Below, piece by piece: positions 1-7,205 of a stretch of 39,176 bases of DNA. The stretch covers positions 1-39,176 of the forward strand of contig JAFGGG010000029.1 in assembly GCA_016930675.1 (NCBI GenBank). The letters are read 5' to 3'. Source of the DNA: Spirochaetales bacterium. Its GTDB lineage: Bacteria > Spirochaetota > Spirochaetia > SZUA-6 > RPPD01. Below the pieces are notes generated by a model that did no database searches, was not told the origin of the DNA, and was given only the letters and a program-made list of their open reading frames with translations. The stretch's first letter is position 1, and the number at the start of each line of letters is the position of its first letter. Made by a program: the position numbers and the translations under genes.

Positions 1-395
1 ACGGTTCCCCGGACGGATACTATCTCTACGAATACGACAGCTTCGAAAGGATCGTCAAAGAATCATATGTCGACAATCGGGGCAGTCTTGTCAATGTACT
101 GATCCATGAGTACAATCAGGCCAATGAAAAGATAAAAAGCGAGCTGCGCGACGCCAAAGGCAAGGTTCAGGAGATCCTGAAATACGAATACGGCAACAGA
201 ACGGCCATGTTTACCGGACTGTGCCTGAAGTGCCATTATTACGATACCGACGGGAACCTGCTCAGATACAGCGAATACTGGTACGATGACCTGAACAGGA
301 TCAGCTCGGCAACCTTTTTTAATGCGGCGCGGAAAATGATTTACAAACATAAATACGAATACGGTGATCTGACCAGTCTTTTTTATCATGATTGA
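1..395 (+). CDS. C-terminal end of a YD-repeat-like protein (5' partial)
   Basis: An open frame runs from the left edge to the TGA at 393-395, so the N-terminus lies outside the window. About 130 residues are visible. They show a loose period of aromatic-Asp/Gly units (YLYEYDSFERIVKE, YYDTDGNLLRYSEYWYDDLNRI, YKHKYEYGD). This resembles the YD/RHS-like or MORN-like beta-hairpin repeats found in secreted or surface proteins. No toxin or core domain can be identified from this tail. It ends convergent to the ankyrin gene, with a GC-rich inverted repeat between them. Function is unknown; the repeat nature is read from the sequence. Confidence 0.6.
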   Translation, partial: GSPDGYYLYEYDSFERIVKESYVDNRGSLVNVLIHEYNQANEKIKSELRDAKGKVQEILKYEYGNRTAMFTGLCLKCHYYDTDGNLLRYSEYWYDDLNRISSATFFNAARKMIYKHKYEYGDLTSLFYHD

Positions 396-415
396 TCAGG
401 GAAGGGAATAAAGTC

Positions 416-452
416 GGCACCGCGGCCCATGTTCCGGCCTTGGCCGCGTGCC
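416..452. terminator. GC-rich inverted repeat between convergent genes
   Basis: GGCACCGCGGCC at 416-427 is nearly complementary to GGCCGCGTGCC at 442-452, with one bulged base, and would form a strong stem. It lies between two convergent genes, where a bidirectional terminator would be expected. There is no T-run, so it may be a factor-dependent terminator or simply a GC-rich repeat. Confidence 0.3.
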
Positions 453-506
453 GCCGCAGCGTAACGGTGCCAGCCCGGTTATGGGCCTGCTTTCGCCGGG
501 GCCCGC

Positions 507-944
507 TTACGGATTAGCCTGTTCCAAGATGATAATAATGGCATCTTTAAAATTCGTGTTCGCGGCCAGGTCTTTGGCGGTCTGCCCGTCGTTGTTTTCA
601 ACAGTCACATCCGCGCCGAACTGAACCAGCAATGTCACTGCTTCCACATGACCATTATAGGATGCGTGCATCAGCGCGGTCCAGCCGTCGCTGTCTCGCG
701 CGTCCAGCTCGGCACCCGCCTGATTGAGCAGATATATAATTTCGATATATCCATACCAGGCCGCGATCATCAGAGCGGTTCTGTCATCCTCGTATCTGGC
801 GTTCACGTCCGCGCCCCGCGCTATCAGTGTATTCACCCCGACCGTGTCGTCATCTCTGACCGCCTGAATAAAATCGGCTTTACTATCGGCCGGAAGAGAT
901 ACGCTTACGAACATAATAAAAACGATCAAAAGAGATTTTTTCAT
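507..944 (-). CDS. Exported ankyrin-repeat protein
   Basis: The start is placed at the ATG at 944, preceded by AGGGTG, rather than the GTG nine bases upstream. The protein has 145 residues. The first ~22 form a signal peptide (MKKSLLIVFIMFVSVSLPADS). The rest is about four ankyrin repeats, with the hallmark segments GVNTLIARGADVNAR, RTALMIAAWYGYIEII, GWTALMHASYNGHVEAV and LLVQFGADV. Ankyrin repeats are protein-binding scaffolds; this one should act in the periplasm. A good promoter (TTGAAA, 16-base spacer, TATACT) lies upstream. The gene is monocistronic, and its partner is unknown. Confidence 0.88.
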   Translation of the reverse strand: MKKSLLIVFIMFVSVSLPADSKADFIQAVRDDDTVGVNTLIARGADVNARYEDDRTALMIAAWYGYIEIIYLLNQAGAELDARDSDGWTALMHASYNGHVEAVTLLVQFGADVTVENNDGQTAKDLAANTNFKDAIIIILEQANP

Positions 945-977
945 GATGTACACCCTTTGTTTAACACTATTTTTATA

Positions 978-1005
978 AGTATAACATAGATAGAAGGAAT
1001 TTCAA
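978..1005 (-). promoter_or_regulatory. Sigma-70 type promoter for the ankyrin gene
   Basis: On the minus strand, TTGAAA (1000-1005), a 16-base spacer and TATACT (978-983) precede the ATG at 944 by a short leader that carries AGGGTG. Confidence 0.5.
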
Positions 1006-1022
1006 ATTTGCAGCAAATATTA

Positions 1023-1051
1023 TTGATAGGATATTACTTTCTTTTTATGAT
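1023..1051 (+). promoter_or_regulatory. Sigma-70 type promoter for the LRR lipoprotein
   Basis: TTGATA (1023-1028), a 17-base spacer and TATGAT (1046-1051) lie just ahead of the Shine-Dalgarno TTGGAGGA and the ATG pair at 1073/1076. Confidence 0.5.
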
Positions 1052-1072
1052 AGAGTGAGTACTTGGAGGAGC

Positions 1073-1324
1073 ATGATGAGATGTAAAGGTATGGTTTTAT
1101 CAGTTGTCTTATTCATATTTATGGTATTTTTAACTGCATGTAGTGAATCCAATACTTCTTTGGAGGCGCTTGCTTTATCATATAACCGAATCAACGACCT
1201 GAGACCGCTTTCAGGCCTCACTTCTCTGACAGATCTTTTTTTAAATGACAATCCTCTTAACGAAAACGCAAAGACTGCTATTATTCCGCTTCTCAAAAAA
1301 AACGGTGCCAATGTCTTTTATTAA
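1073..1324 (+). CDS. Short lipoprotein with a single leucine-rich-repeat stub
   Basis: The start is ATG 1073 (or ATG 1076), behind TTGGAGGA. The protein has 83 residues. An N-terminal signal peptide ends in the lipobox LTAC, so it should be lipid-anchored. It is followed directly by one LRR unit plus C-cap (LSYNRINDLRPLSGLTSLTDLFLNDNPL), the pattern of internalin-like proteins. These normally carry many repeats, so this looks like a signal peptide joined to the last repeats by internal deletion. It may still be expressed, since promoter and Shine-Dalgarno are intact. Its end overlaps a methyltransferase tail in another frame. Confidence 0.65.
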   Translation: MMRCKGMVLSVVLFIFMVFLTACSESNTSLEALALSYNRINDLRPLSGLTSLTDLFLNDNPLNENAKTAIIPLLKKNGANVFY

Positions 1325-1439
1325 AAAATCCTGGGTTATATATGAAAAAGTGTTATCCGAACAGATGAAAGGCTACAAAGAGTACCGCAAAAAAAACAGA
1401 TTAAGAATTTCTAAAATAAGTATTTTTCACTCTTTCTGA
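1311..1439 (+). pseudogene. C-terminal remnant of an isoprenylcysteine/phospholipid methyltransferase-like protein
   Basis: This frame encodes a tail containing EKVLSEQMKGYKEYRKKNRLRI. It matches the conserved C-terminal end of the ICMT/PEMT-like membrane methyltransferase family, which typically reads E-x-x-L-x-E-x-x-G-Y-x-x-Y-x-x-x-x-x-R-x-x-P. All the membrane segments expected upstream are missing, and the frame is preceded by the LRR lipoprotein gene. It is best read as the leftover of a deleted gene. The match is from memory of the family motif. Confidence 0.45.
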
Positions 1440-1871
1440 CATGAATAAATAAATGAACCAAAAAACTGGTACTATAATTCCAGATACAACAGTTCTCATA
1501 GTTCCGCTGGATATATTATCAGGAAGGAAAAAGATTAAGTTATAAATATTAAAACATATCACTATTATAAATAATATTTTGGCGAGGAGTACGCCTGTTT
1601 TATTTAAATTCCATAACATTAATCCGGTAATAAGGCTGAAAACAATTATGAAAACATTAATACTTACCGCTAAAAAGAAGGCTATTATTATGTCTGTAGT
1701 TTGTCTGAATATTAATGAAAAATCTTTTATGGCTGATAATTCATTATATAAAAATATTCCGCTGATTAATGGCAGCAATATTGCTAAATTTATACAAAGT
1801 AATAATAATAAACCCTCGACACCTTTTAACGTTTTTGATTGCAGCAATCCGTCATTTTTGAATAGATTCAT
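1401..1871 (-). CDS. DUF2569-like four-TM membrane protein
   Basis: ATG 1871 follows a clear GGAGG. The protein has 156 residues with four hydrophobic segments, roughly residues 17-40, 60-85, 95-115 and 125-145. The opening (LKGVEGLLLLLCINLAILLPL) and the ending (WFIYLFMSERVKNTYF) fit the DUF2569 family, whose members end with a similar SxRVKNTF motif. The biochemical role of the family is unknown. The tail overlaps the methyltransferase remnant on the other strand. The gene is AT-rich compared with the core genes further right. Confidence 0.75.
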   Translation of the reverse strand: MNLFKNDGLLQSKTLKGVEGLLLLLCINLAILLPLISGIFLYNELSAIKDFSLIFRQTTDIIIAFFLAVSINVFIIVFSLITGLMLWNLNKTGVLLAKILFIIVICFNIYNLIFFLPDNISSGTMRTVVSGIIVPVFWFIYLFMSERVKNTYFRNS

Positions 1872-2010
1872 AGTCCCTCCTTTGAGATACTTTAGGACTG
1901 TACATATAAGGCGTCAAGCAGTTTTTCGCGTTTTAATCACAAAAAAGCTTTTTCCGCAATGGTTTACTATAGAGAATTACTCTATTTTTACAGCGTTATC
2001 TATACGTACG

Positions 2011-2232
2011 CTATTTTACTATATCGAAATTCTGAAATGTTTTTCCAAAATCTTCCGAACGATAATACTGATCAGTCCTACCACCAATAATATAGACGTA
2101 TTTACCATCACTACTCGTAGCAATCGCACTAGAGGGTTGATTCCAGCACTGCAAATCTTTTGCTCCTATCAACAAAACAAAAGACAAGCATATAAAAATC
2201 CCCAGTAAAAACCATACAATTTTATCTTTCAT
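2011..2232 (-). CDS. Small exported protein with a BNR/sialidase-like Asp-box stub
   Basis: A strong AGGAGGAAG sits just before ATG 2232. The protein has 73 residues. An N-terminal hydrophobic segment (WFLLGIFICLSFVLLIGA) is followed by SSDGKYVYIIGG and YYRSEDFGKTFQNF, an Asp-box-like motif as seen in BNR/sialidase and photosystem-assembly-like propellers. A propeller needs many such repeats, so this is probably the first blade of a truncated protein. Known enzymes of this type cannot be inferred from one blade. Confidence 0.55.
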   Translation of the reverse strand: MKDKIVWFLLGIFICLSFVLLIGAKDLQCWNQPSSAIATSSDGKYVYIIGGRTDQYYRSEDFGKTFQNFDIVK

Positions 2233-2305
2233 ACTTCCTCCTTTTAGTTAAAGTATTTTATGAGTATAAATTATTGGTGTCAAGAAAATTTATACTGCAG
2301 ACAAG

Positions 2306-3043
2306 TTACATATAGGGATTGATTTGGGCGGAGGCGTGTATGCGCCGGATCCGGCAAGCCGTTGTTGGATGAAGTTTGTCCGATATTTGAAAATATTTAA
2401 TCCAATTATTATTTTTAAATATAGTTGTTTTATGTGGTCTGTTCTTAGTTTTTTTCAATATTTTAAACCAGTGGTGTCTAAGCTCCTTTATTTCATTGTT
2501 AGAAACATCAGGGCTTAGTATTATCTTTTCAATACACTTAATTGGATCTACATAAAGTGAAAAATTATCTTGATTGTTATTATCTTCATAAATTACACGA
2601 TATTCTTCTTCAATTCTATATGGAATACGTTTCATAAATGGTATTTTATCAATAGTAACTTTGACTTCATGCAATTTATTTATTTCTTCATATTGTATAT
2701 AACCATGATTTAATTTATTTTTATCAAATAAAGATAATAAATATTTTACATTAAACATTATACAGCATCCTGTGTTGCCATTTGAGAATGTTTTCCAAAA
2801 GTGAATGGTTTCATGTTCACATGAAAAGCAGAGTATATATACATTTAATAAACATTTTTTATTTTTATATATATTAATAAGTTCTGTATCATTTTTATCT
2901 TCCCAATAATCTGGAACTGAAAATGGGAGTTTTTTATTAAGTAATATTTTCTGCAAATAGTTTAATGTTGTATATCTTTTTAGCATTTTAGATATAGGTA
3001 TTCGTGAACCAGCTTCATGCTTATTATATATTCCATTTTCCAT
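2306..3043 (-). CDS. DUF2971 family protein
   Basis: The protein has 245 residues with ATG at 3043 behind GGGG. It shows the DUF2971 pattern: an early LNYLQKILLNKKLPFSVPDYWED block, a central CFSCEHETIHFWKTFSNGNTGCCIMF block and a YRIEEEYRVIYE block. DUF2971 proteins are frequent in defence islands and gene cassettes; their activity is not established. The last ~20 residues (from HPTTACRIRR on) appear to be read from a flanking repeat (GTTGGAT/CGGCAAGCCG, 2352-2370), not from the original gene, so the natural stop may have been lost. The gene is very AT-rich. Confidence 0.75.
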   Translation of the reverse strand: MENGIYNKHEAGSRIPISKMLKRYTTLNYLQKILLNKKLPFSVPDYWEDKNDTELINIYKNKKCLLNVYILCFSCEHETIHFWKTFSNGNTGCCIMFNVKYLLSLFDKNKLNHGYIQYEEINKLHEVKVTIDKIPFMKRIPYRIEEEYRVIYEDNNNQDNFSLYVDPIKCIEKIILSPDVSNNEIKELRHHWFKILKKTKNRPHKTTIFKNNNWIKYFQISDKLHPTTACRIRRIHASAQINPYM

Positions 3044-3138
3044 AAAACCCCTTTTTTATTTAATATTATAATATTAGCTTAATTAATTTTTTAATACACC
3101 TTTTTCTTATATAGTTTTATTATTTTTGGACAGATTCC

Positions 3139-3286
3139 GCCTAACGTTCCGCGGCTTGCCGAAATTGGCACAAGCGCCTTATTACCCCTTCAATTATGCT
3201 GTTTAAAACCCAACATACGCTTTGAAATGCATACCAAATTGGTTGGAGCGAACGAAGTGAGTGCAGCCGGCAGACCACTGTTCAGC
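3139..3286 (-). repeat. attC-like integron recombination site behind the acetyltransferase gene
   Basis: Read on the minus strand, the site begins five bases after the acetyltransferase stop with GCTGAAC (near RYYYAAC) and GGTCTGCCGGC. It ends with CGGCAAGCCG and GTTAGGC, which fits the core site GTTRRRY. The two ends are imperfect inverted repeats, the layout of an attC hairpin. Its length of 148 bases is at the long end for attC. A related left half (ATCCAAC, then CGGCTTGCCG) follows the DUF2971 gene at 2352-2370. A shared ACGTTCCGCGG also occurs at 4966-4976. No integrase is in the window. Confidence 0.4.
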
Positions 3287-3290
3287 GCGG

Positions 3291-3815
3291 TTATTCATGT
3301 GAAAGCATACCGTACGCGCAGCAATCATGCCATAACGGATTGCCTTTGTTATCTCTCCGGAAAAACGCTTTTTTCTCAAAAAATCCTTCACGCTTCATTC
3401 CGATTTTTTCCAGGACTTTCCATGAAGCAGTGTTTTTCGGATTGCAATAGGCAACTATACGGTGGGTATTTAAGTGTTCAAAGGCATATTTCACGATATT
3501 CCGGCAGGCTTCCGTGCAGTATCCTTTTCTCTGATACACAGGATTAAAGATAAAACCCAACTCCCATGTCAAATACTCTTTGGGCTCCTCATGATGAAAA
3601 TAGACATGACCGATCATTTTATGCTGTTCTTTAAGAACGACCGCAAAAAAATCATTGCCCTTTGCTCTTTCATTTGTTATTTTTTCAGCCTCGGCACAAG
3701 AAATTGGTTCGCCGGGTTCGAAAATGTATATTTCTTTCAGGGAAAGATATTCATGCAAGTCCTGCCAATCGTTTTTTATAAATTTTCTGATACATAATCT
3801 TTCGGTTTCAATCAT
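3291..3815 (-). CDS. GNAT acetyltransferase, RimJ/RimL type
   Basis: The start is placed at ATG 3815 (MIETERLCIRKF), the usual beginning of this family; a longer reading would overlap the methyltransferase gene. The protein has 174 residues. The ETERLxIRxF opening, the WELGFIFNPVYQRKGYCTEACRNIVKYAF segment (acetyl-CoA pyrophosphate loop, Q/R-x-x-G-x-C/G) and the NxxSxxVLEKIGMKREG segment mark an N-acetyltransferase of the ribosomal-protein/amino-acid type. The acceptor substrate cannot be named. An attC-like site follows the stop within five bases. Confidence 0.85.
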   Translation of the reverse strand: MIETERLCIRKFIKNDWQDLHEYLSLKEIYIFEPGEPISCAEAEKITNERAKGNDFFAVVLKEQHKMIGHVYFHHEEPKEYLTWELGFIFNPVYQRKGYCTEACRNIVKYAFEHLNTHRIVAYCNPKNTASWKVLEKIGMKREGFFEKKAFFRRDNKGNPLWHDCCAYGMLSHE

Positions 3816-3858
3816 CTCATTGCTCTCATGAATAATCGCTCCCAATAGATGGCATGCT

Positions 3859-4500
3859 CTATTTTTTTGAAATCGCGCACAGCCATCCCTTTTCAAATTG
3901 TTCTTCTATTCTGAGGTCCTTAAATCCCGCGGCAGTTAATAGTTTAGTCAGATCTTCCGGGCTGTGGTAATGCATATTTAATTTTTCAACAAAGGATTTA
4001 TTTCTTTTATCAAATTTATTATTTTTATCATTTTTATATTCACCGGAAATTATTAAAAATGTTCCGTTTGGTTTTAGTACTCTTAGTACTTCCTTCATAT
4101 CATTTTTCAAATCAGGCCAAAAAAAATAGGTTTCAATAGCAGTAATTAAATCAAAAAAGTTGTTTCCAAACGGCAGAGCAGAGACACCGGATTCTTTAAG
4201 AATAACTTTACCTTTCTTAATATCCTTTTTATTAACACCGGTTGAAATAGCAATGGATTCTTTTGAATAATCGATTCCATAAACAGTACTATCGGGAGAT
4301 GAAATCGATAATTTTTTTAGAGTTCTTCCCCCTCCGCAACCGATATCAAGAATATTTTTTTTATCCTTTACATTAATAAATTCAAGCCCCCAATTTGTCA
4401 TTTTGTTATGACTTGAATTCATACCTCTTGCCATTAACAGCCCAAGAAATCCTTTTGGTTTACGTACGTGTAAAATAAGCTTATTGATAAACCGCTGCAT
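3859..4500 (-). CDS. Class I SAM-dependent methyltransferase
   Basis: The protein has 213 residues from ATG 4500. Motif I is NILDIGCGGGRTLKKL (about residue 49), followed by the acidic strand-2 end YGIDYSKES and motif IV-like FFDLITAIETYFFWPDL. LRVLKPNGTFLIISG is the usual post-motif block of the UbiE/methyltransf_11 group. The substrate is unknown. It lies 6 bases downstream of the small coiled-coil gene and is probably cotranscribed with it. Lysine-rich, AT-rich codon use differs from the core genes. Confidence 0.85.
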   Translation of the reverse strand: MQRFINKLILHVRKPKGFLGLLMARGMNSSHNKMTNWGLEFINVKDKKNILDIGCGGGRTLKKLSISSPDSTVYGIDYSKESIAISTGVNKKDIKKGKVILKESGVSALPFGNNFFDLITAIETYFFWPDLKNDMKEVLRVLKPNGTFLIISGEYKNDKNNKFDKRNKSFVEKLNMHYHSPEDLTKLLTAAGFKDLRIEEQFEKGWLCAISKK

Positions 4501-4506
4501 GATAAC

Positions 4507-4743
4507 TCACTCTTTTTTCTCAAGTAACTTATGCACAAACAGTACATCATGTTCCAATTGTCCTATTTTTTCATTTCGCTCATCGATCTTTGCTTCCAGG
4601 ATATCGATTTTCTTTTCCAGCTCAATGACTTTAGTTTTTGTCTCCTGGTCTATTTTATTTCTTCGCTTTGTCAGAAAATCAAACCCGGCGGCAAAAAACG
4701 TCATTAATACCAGTCCTCCGGCGATAATAAGTGCGATTTCCAT
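4507..4743 (-). CDS. Small membrane-anchored coiled-coil protein
   Basis: AAGGAGA precedes ATG 4743. The protein has 78 residues: one N-terminal TM helix (IALIIAGGLVLMTFFAAGF), then a basic stretch (LTKRRNKID), then an uninterrupted heptad-type coiled coil to the end (VIELEKKIDILEAKIDERNEKIGQLEHDV). The orientation is probably N-out with a cytoplasmic coil. No family is recognised. It sits just upstream of the methyltransferase gene. Confidence 0.7.
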   Translation of the reverse strand: MEIALIIAGGLVLMTFFAAGFDFLTKRRNKIDQETKTKVIELEKKIDILEAKIDERNEKIGQLEHDVLFVHKLLEKKE

Positions 4744-4773
4744 ACCTATTCTCCTTGCATATAATAATGAAAA

Positions 4774-4914
4774 TTAAATCTTTTTCATCTCCCATACAGT
4801 GCCTTTCGCGTCAGGGCAATGGATACGATGAATCTTCCGGTTTTTACTGTCCCACGACGGAAATCCAAATGCCGAACGCCACGTATACAAATCAAGATTA
4901 TCAGGACTATTCAT
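4774..4914 (-). CDS. Small hypothetical protein
   Basis: The start is set at ATG 4914 because AAGGAG lies five bases upstream; a longer frame has no such site. It encodes 46 residues with several Trp and Cys (YTWRSAFGFPSWDSKNRK, HRIHCPDAKG). No family is recognised. The good Shine-Dalgarno is the main support. It precedes the small coiled-coil gene in the same direction. Confidence 0.45.
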   Translation of the reverse strand: MNSPDNLDLYTWRSAFGFPSWDSKNRKIHRIHCPDAKGTVWEMKKI

Positions 4915-5125
4915 AAGCACTCCTTTTAAACGTCTTAATTCTGGATAACGGTCCATGGATTTGCGACGTTCCGCGGTCCGCCGGAAGCGGCGTATTTATT
5001 GCCCGCTCTACGCTGTATGTATTCTACACATTGTAAAAAAGATGTCAAAGCAAAAGGCGCCCAAGCAAAAAAAATATTAGTTTCCGGACGGCCGGTGTTT
5101 ATATTTAAAAACAAGGATACACTCT

Positions 5126-5420
5126 TCACACAGTTATAACGACTTTTCCACAAGCGTGTCCTTTTCCAAAATACCCAAGAGCTTCTGGAACCTCACTTAA
5201 CGGGTAACATCTGTCAATAACAGGTATTACTTTTCCGGCTGTAAAAAACTCTATCATCAAAGCCAATCCCTTTTTTAATGAAATCTTCTTTTGTGTAATC
5301 AAGACAAAAGTCCGCGCCAACCGAACGCATTATTTCCAATTTCTTGGTGCTGTCCACGCCGGTAACTTCAGCCCCGAATGATTTGGCAATCTGCACCGCT
5401 CGAAAGGATGTAAGCGGCAA
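5126..5420 (-). pseudogene. Remnant of a zinc-type (MDR) alcohol dehydrogenase
   Basis: Two frames carry pieces of one gene. The first (5214-5420) has VQIAKSFGAEVTGVDSTKKLEIMRSVGAD and CLDYTKEDF, the end of a Rossmann fold. The second (5126-5320) has GKVIPVIDRCYPLSEVPEALGYF and HACGKVVITV, the family's C-terminal end. The catalytic N-terminal half is missing, an internal part is deleted and the frame shifts in between. It is joined at its upstream edge directly to a DUF4386 remnant, so a deletion fused two adjacent genes. Confidence 0.8.
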
Positions 5421-5657
5421 TTTGGTTTAGCATATTAAGAAACGGTATCGGTAGCGCGACCACAAGCAATGTCACCATAAGCCTGGCATATTTCTGGCTG
5501 TTGCCATGTCATCTCCAGATACAATAAGTTGGGAGGGAACATACATCATACTAAAGGCGCCGGTTGCTCCCATTAATAGATACAGTAAGCCCGCAATTCT
5601 TGCGGTTCTTTTGTTTGCATTCAATTTATTCTCCTCAGTTTTGGTACTAATATCAGC
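5421..5657 (-). pseudogene. Remnant of a DUF4386 membrane protein
   Basis: From ATG 5657 the frame gives the usual N-terminus of DUF4386 (ARIAGLLYLLMGATGAFS, then YVPSQLIVSGDDMATA). It then stops early. A second frame continues with LMVTLLVVALPIPFLNMLNQIAA, which resembles a later segment of the family. The middle is lost and the frame is shifted. Intact DUF4386 proteins have about 230 residues and several TM helices. It runs straight into the alcohol dehydrogenase remnant. Confidence 0.65.
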
Positions 5658-5744
5658 CATTAAAAAAAGCCCGGACGAAGAATTCTCCATCCGGGCATGT
5701 ATCGAGACACAGTTGAAATCGCTGCCGATTCTACCACACTCCGT

Positions 5745-6113
5745 TCACGCCTGCGACGTATCCGGCGGCGCAGTTCCGCCGGAAGTCTTTTCCTCCCTTA
5801 TATAGCTGCGCAGCTGTCGCCGGCGCTTTTTGTCGGTACGGCGACTGTCATCCCGAAAGTGCATACCCTTGAAAAGAATGGTGCACAGGGCCAGCAGGCC
5901 GAAAGCCTGCCAGTAATCTATCTGCTTGAGGCCGAAGATGTCAGGCATCAGCCAGTTCCACAGAAGCATCACCACCAAGCCGAAGAGGGCGAGCAGGCCG
6001 ATCCCCAGGATACCGAAACCGATTCCCACAATGATTTTCTGGAGCAGGCTGCGTTCTTCCCACCAGGCATCAAAGCCTTCTCCCTTACAACGTGTTTTCT
6101 TTTGATCAGACAT
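5745..6113 (-). CDS. Small membrane protein, partner of the ECF sigma factor
   Basis: The start is ATG 6113, with GGAGGAGG just upstream. The protein has 122 residues: a soluble N-terminus, two TM segments (IIVGIGFGILGIGLLALFGLVVMLLWNWLM; YWQAFGLLALCTILF) and a very basic C-terminal tail (RRTDKKRRRQLRSYI). The segment LLWNWLMPDIFGL-x5-YWQAFGLLAL is common in small proteins encoded directly after ECF sigma factors. It is therefore a likely membrane regulator (anti-sigma-like) of the upstream gene product. That role is inferred from gene order. Confidence 0.75.
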   Translation of the reverse strand: MSDQKKTRCKGEGFDAWWEERSLLQKIIVGIGFGILGIGLLALFGLVVMLLWNWLMPDIFGLKQIDYWQAFGLLALCTILFKGMHFRDDSRRTDKKRRRQLRSYIREEKTSGGTAPPDTSQA

Positions 6114-6180
6114 ATCATACCTCCTCCGGGTCAAACCCGGTCAATCCGTGGGCCCGGACTATCCGCCCGGTCCCGGTCGT

Positions 6181-6735
6181 TCATGCTTCAATCCAGTGCC
6201 GGAGGGCACGGGAAAGATTGCGTAATGCATATCGCTTACGGGCCGTCAAGGTATCGATGCTTTCACCTGTGGCCTCCGCTATTTCCCGGAAACTCAGCCC
6301 GCCGAATACCTGCGCTTCCACTACCTTTCGCTGCTCCGCCGGCAGGGCGTGCAGCGCGTCGTTAAGCGCATCCATCAGGCAGTCCCGGACGTATCCATCG
6401 AGAGGGTTGAGACCGGCGCCGGCGATGATCTCCCTCAGGGTTTCCTCCGCCACGTCGGTTTCGCCGGACGCGGTGCGTACCCGCTCATGCCGCCAGGCAT
6501 CGATCAAGCGCCGTTTAAAGAGGGAATTGATCCAGGCCGGCAGATTACGGATGCCGGACAGCAGGGGCAGACGCTCCATGGTCTCGGCATAGACGTCATG
6601 CACCAGATCTTCGGCTTCTTCCAGACTGCGTCCCACGGCGCGCAGGCGGGCCAGCAGCCGCGGTTTTTCGCTTTTGTAAGCCTTCACGAGGCGCCGGCGG
6701 GCATCAATGTTTTCCGGATTACGATATTCATTCAT
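6181..6735 (-). CDS. ECF-type RNA polymerase sigma factor
   Basis: The protein has 184 residues from ATG 6735. Region 2 is visible as AEDLVHDVYAETMERLPLLSGIRNLPAWINSLFKRRLIDAWRHE, and region 4 as LPAEQRKVVEAQVFGGLSFREIAEATGESIDTLTARKRYALRNL with its helix-turn-helix. It should direct transcription of a small regulon that normally includes its own operon. The next gene is a small membrane protein, as is usual for such pairs. The gene is GC-richer than the surrounding accessory genes. A small hairpin lies in its leader. Confidence 0.9.
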   Translation of the reverse strand: MNEYRNPENIDARRRLVKAYKSEKPRLLARLRAVGRSLEEAEDLVHDVYAETMERLPLLSGIRNLPAWINSLFKRRLIDAWRHERVRTASGETDVAEETLREIIAGAGLNPLDGYVRDCLMDALNDALHALPAEQRKVVEAQVFGGLSFREIAEATGESIDTLTARKRYALRNLSRALRHWIEA

Positions 6736-6752
6736 AATGTACATATACCGAC

Positions 6753-6769
6753 GGGCGAAGCGCCCTTTT
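6753..6769 (+). terminator. Short hairpin with T-run in the sigma-factor leader
   Basis: GGGCG (6753-6757), loop AAG, CGCCC (6761-6765), then TTTT. Read on the plus strand it resembles a weak intrinsic terminator. On the minus strand it would be a hairpin in the 5' leader of the sigma factor mRNA. Confidence 0.3.
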
Positions 6770-6931
6770 GGTGTAGCGGATTTTTAAAACTGTCATAAAA
6801 TTTCACATAGCATTCCGAGTTTTTATGATATTGTGCGCGGCGAGGCCCAGAGCGCTTTGGCGCGGCAGTGTACAATCATGGTCAGGCGACGCAGCGTCAA
6901 TTATTTATTTTATTAACCGCAGAAGTTATCT

Positions 6932-7177
6932 TTAACTCAACGGCAGAAACGAGTCCAAGCACGACGAGGGCCATCCGAGAACCGCGACAACCTCTTCCTC
7001 CGTCATTCCGAGTCTGATAACATTGCTTTTTAGCAATGAAAGAAAATGCCGTCGCATTTCCGGTACATCACCCCGGTCCCGCGCCTTCTGGAACATTTCA
7101 GCTATGTTATGCGCGCCGGTCGAACAGGATATTAAGAGCGCGGAAATTGTTACAAGCAATATACTGCATACCTTCAT
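6932..7177 (-). CDS. Truncated lipoprotein with a SmpA/BamE-like start
   Basis: The protein has 81 residues. A signal peptide ends in the lipobox LISC. The segment IRLGMTEEEVVAVLGWPS matches the G-M-T-x-x-x-V-x-x-x-L-G-x-P signature that begins the SmpA/OmlA (BamE-like) fold. The frame ends a few residues later, so the second half of the fold is missing. It is probably a frameshifted or deleted gene rather than a working BamE. Confidence 0.55.
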   Translation of the reverse strand: MKVCSILLVTISALLISCSTGAHNIAEMFQKARDRGDVPEMRRHFLSLLKSNVIRLGMTEEEVVAVLGWPSSCLDSFLPLS

Positions 7178-7205
7178 AATCTGAGTTACATATCATTAAT
7201 ATGAT

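Noticed and set aside
3474..3797. Plus-strand frames opposite the acetyltransferase
   Set aside because: Shadows of a clearly recognisable GNAT gene on the minus strand.
4957..5125. Possible gene between the small protein and the dehydrogenase remnant
   Set aside because: The only open frame lacks a start signal and runs through the GC-rich repeat-like piece at 4966-4990; probably decayed or cassette-site sequence.
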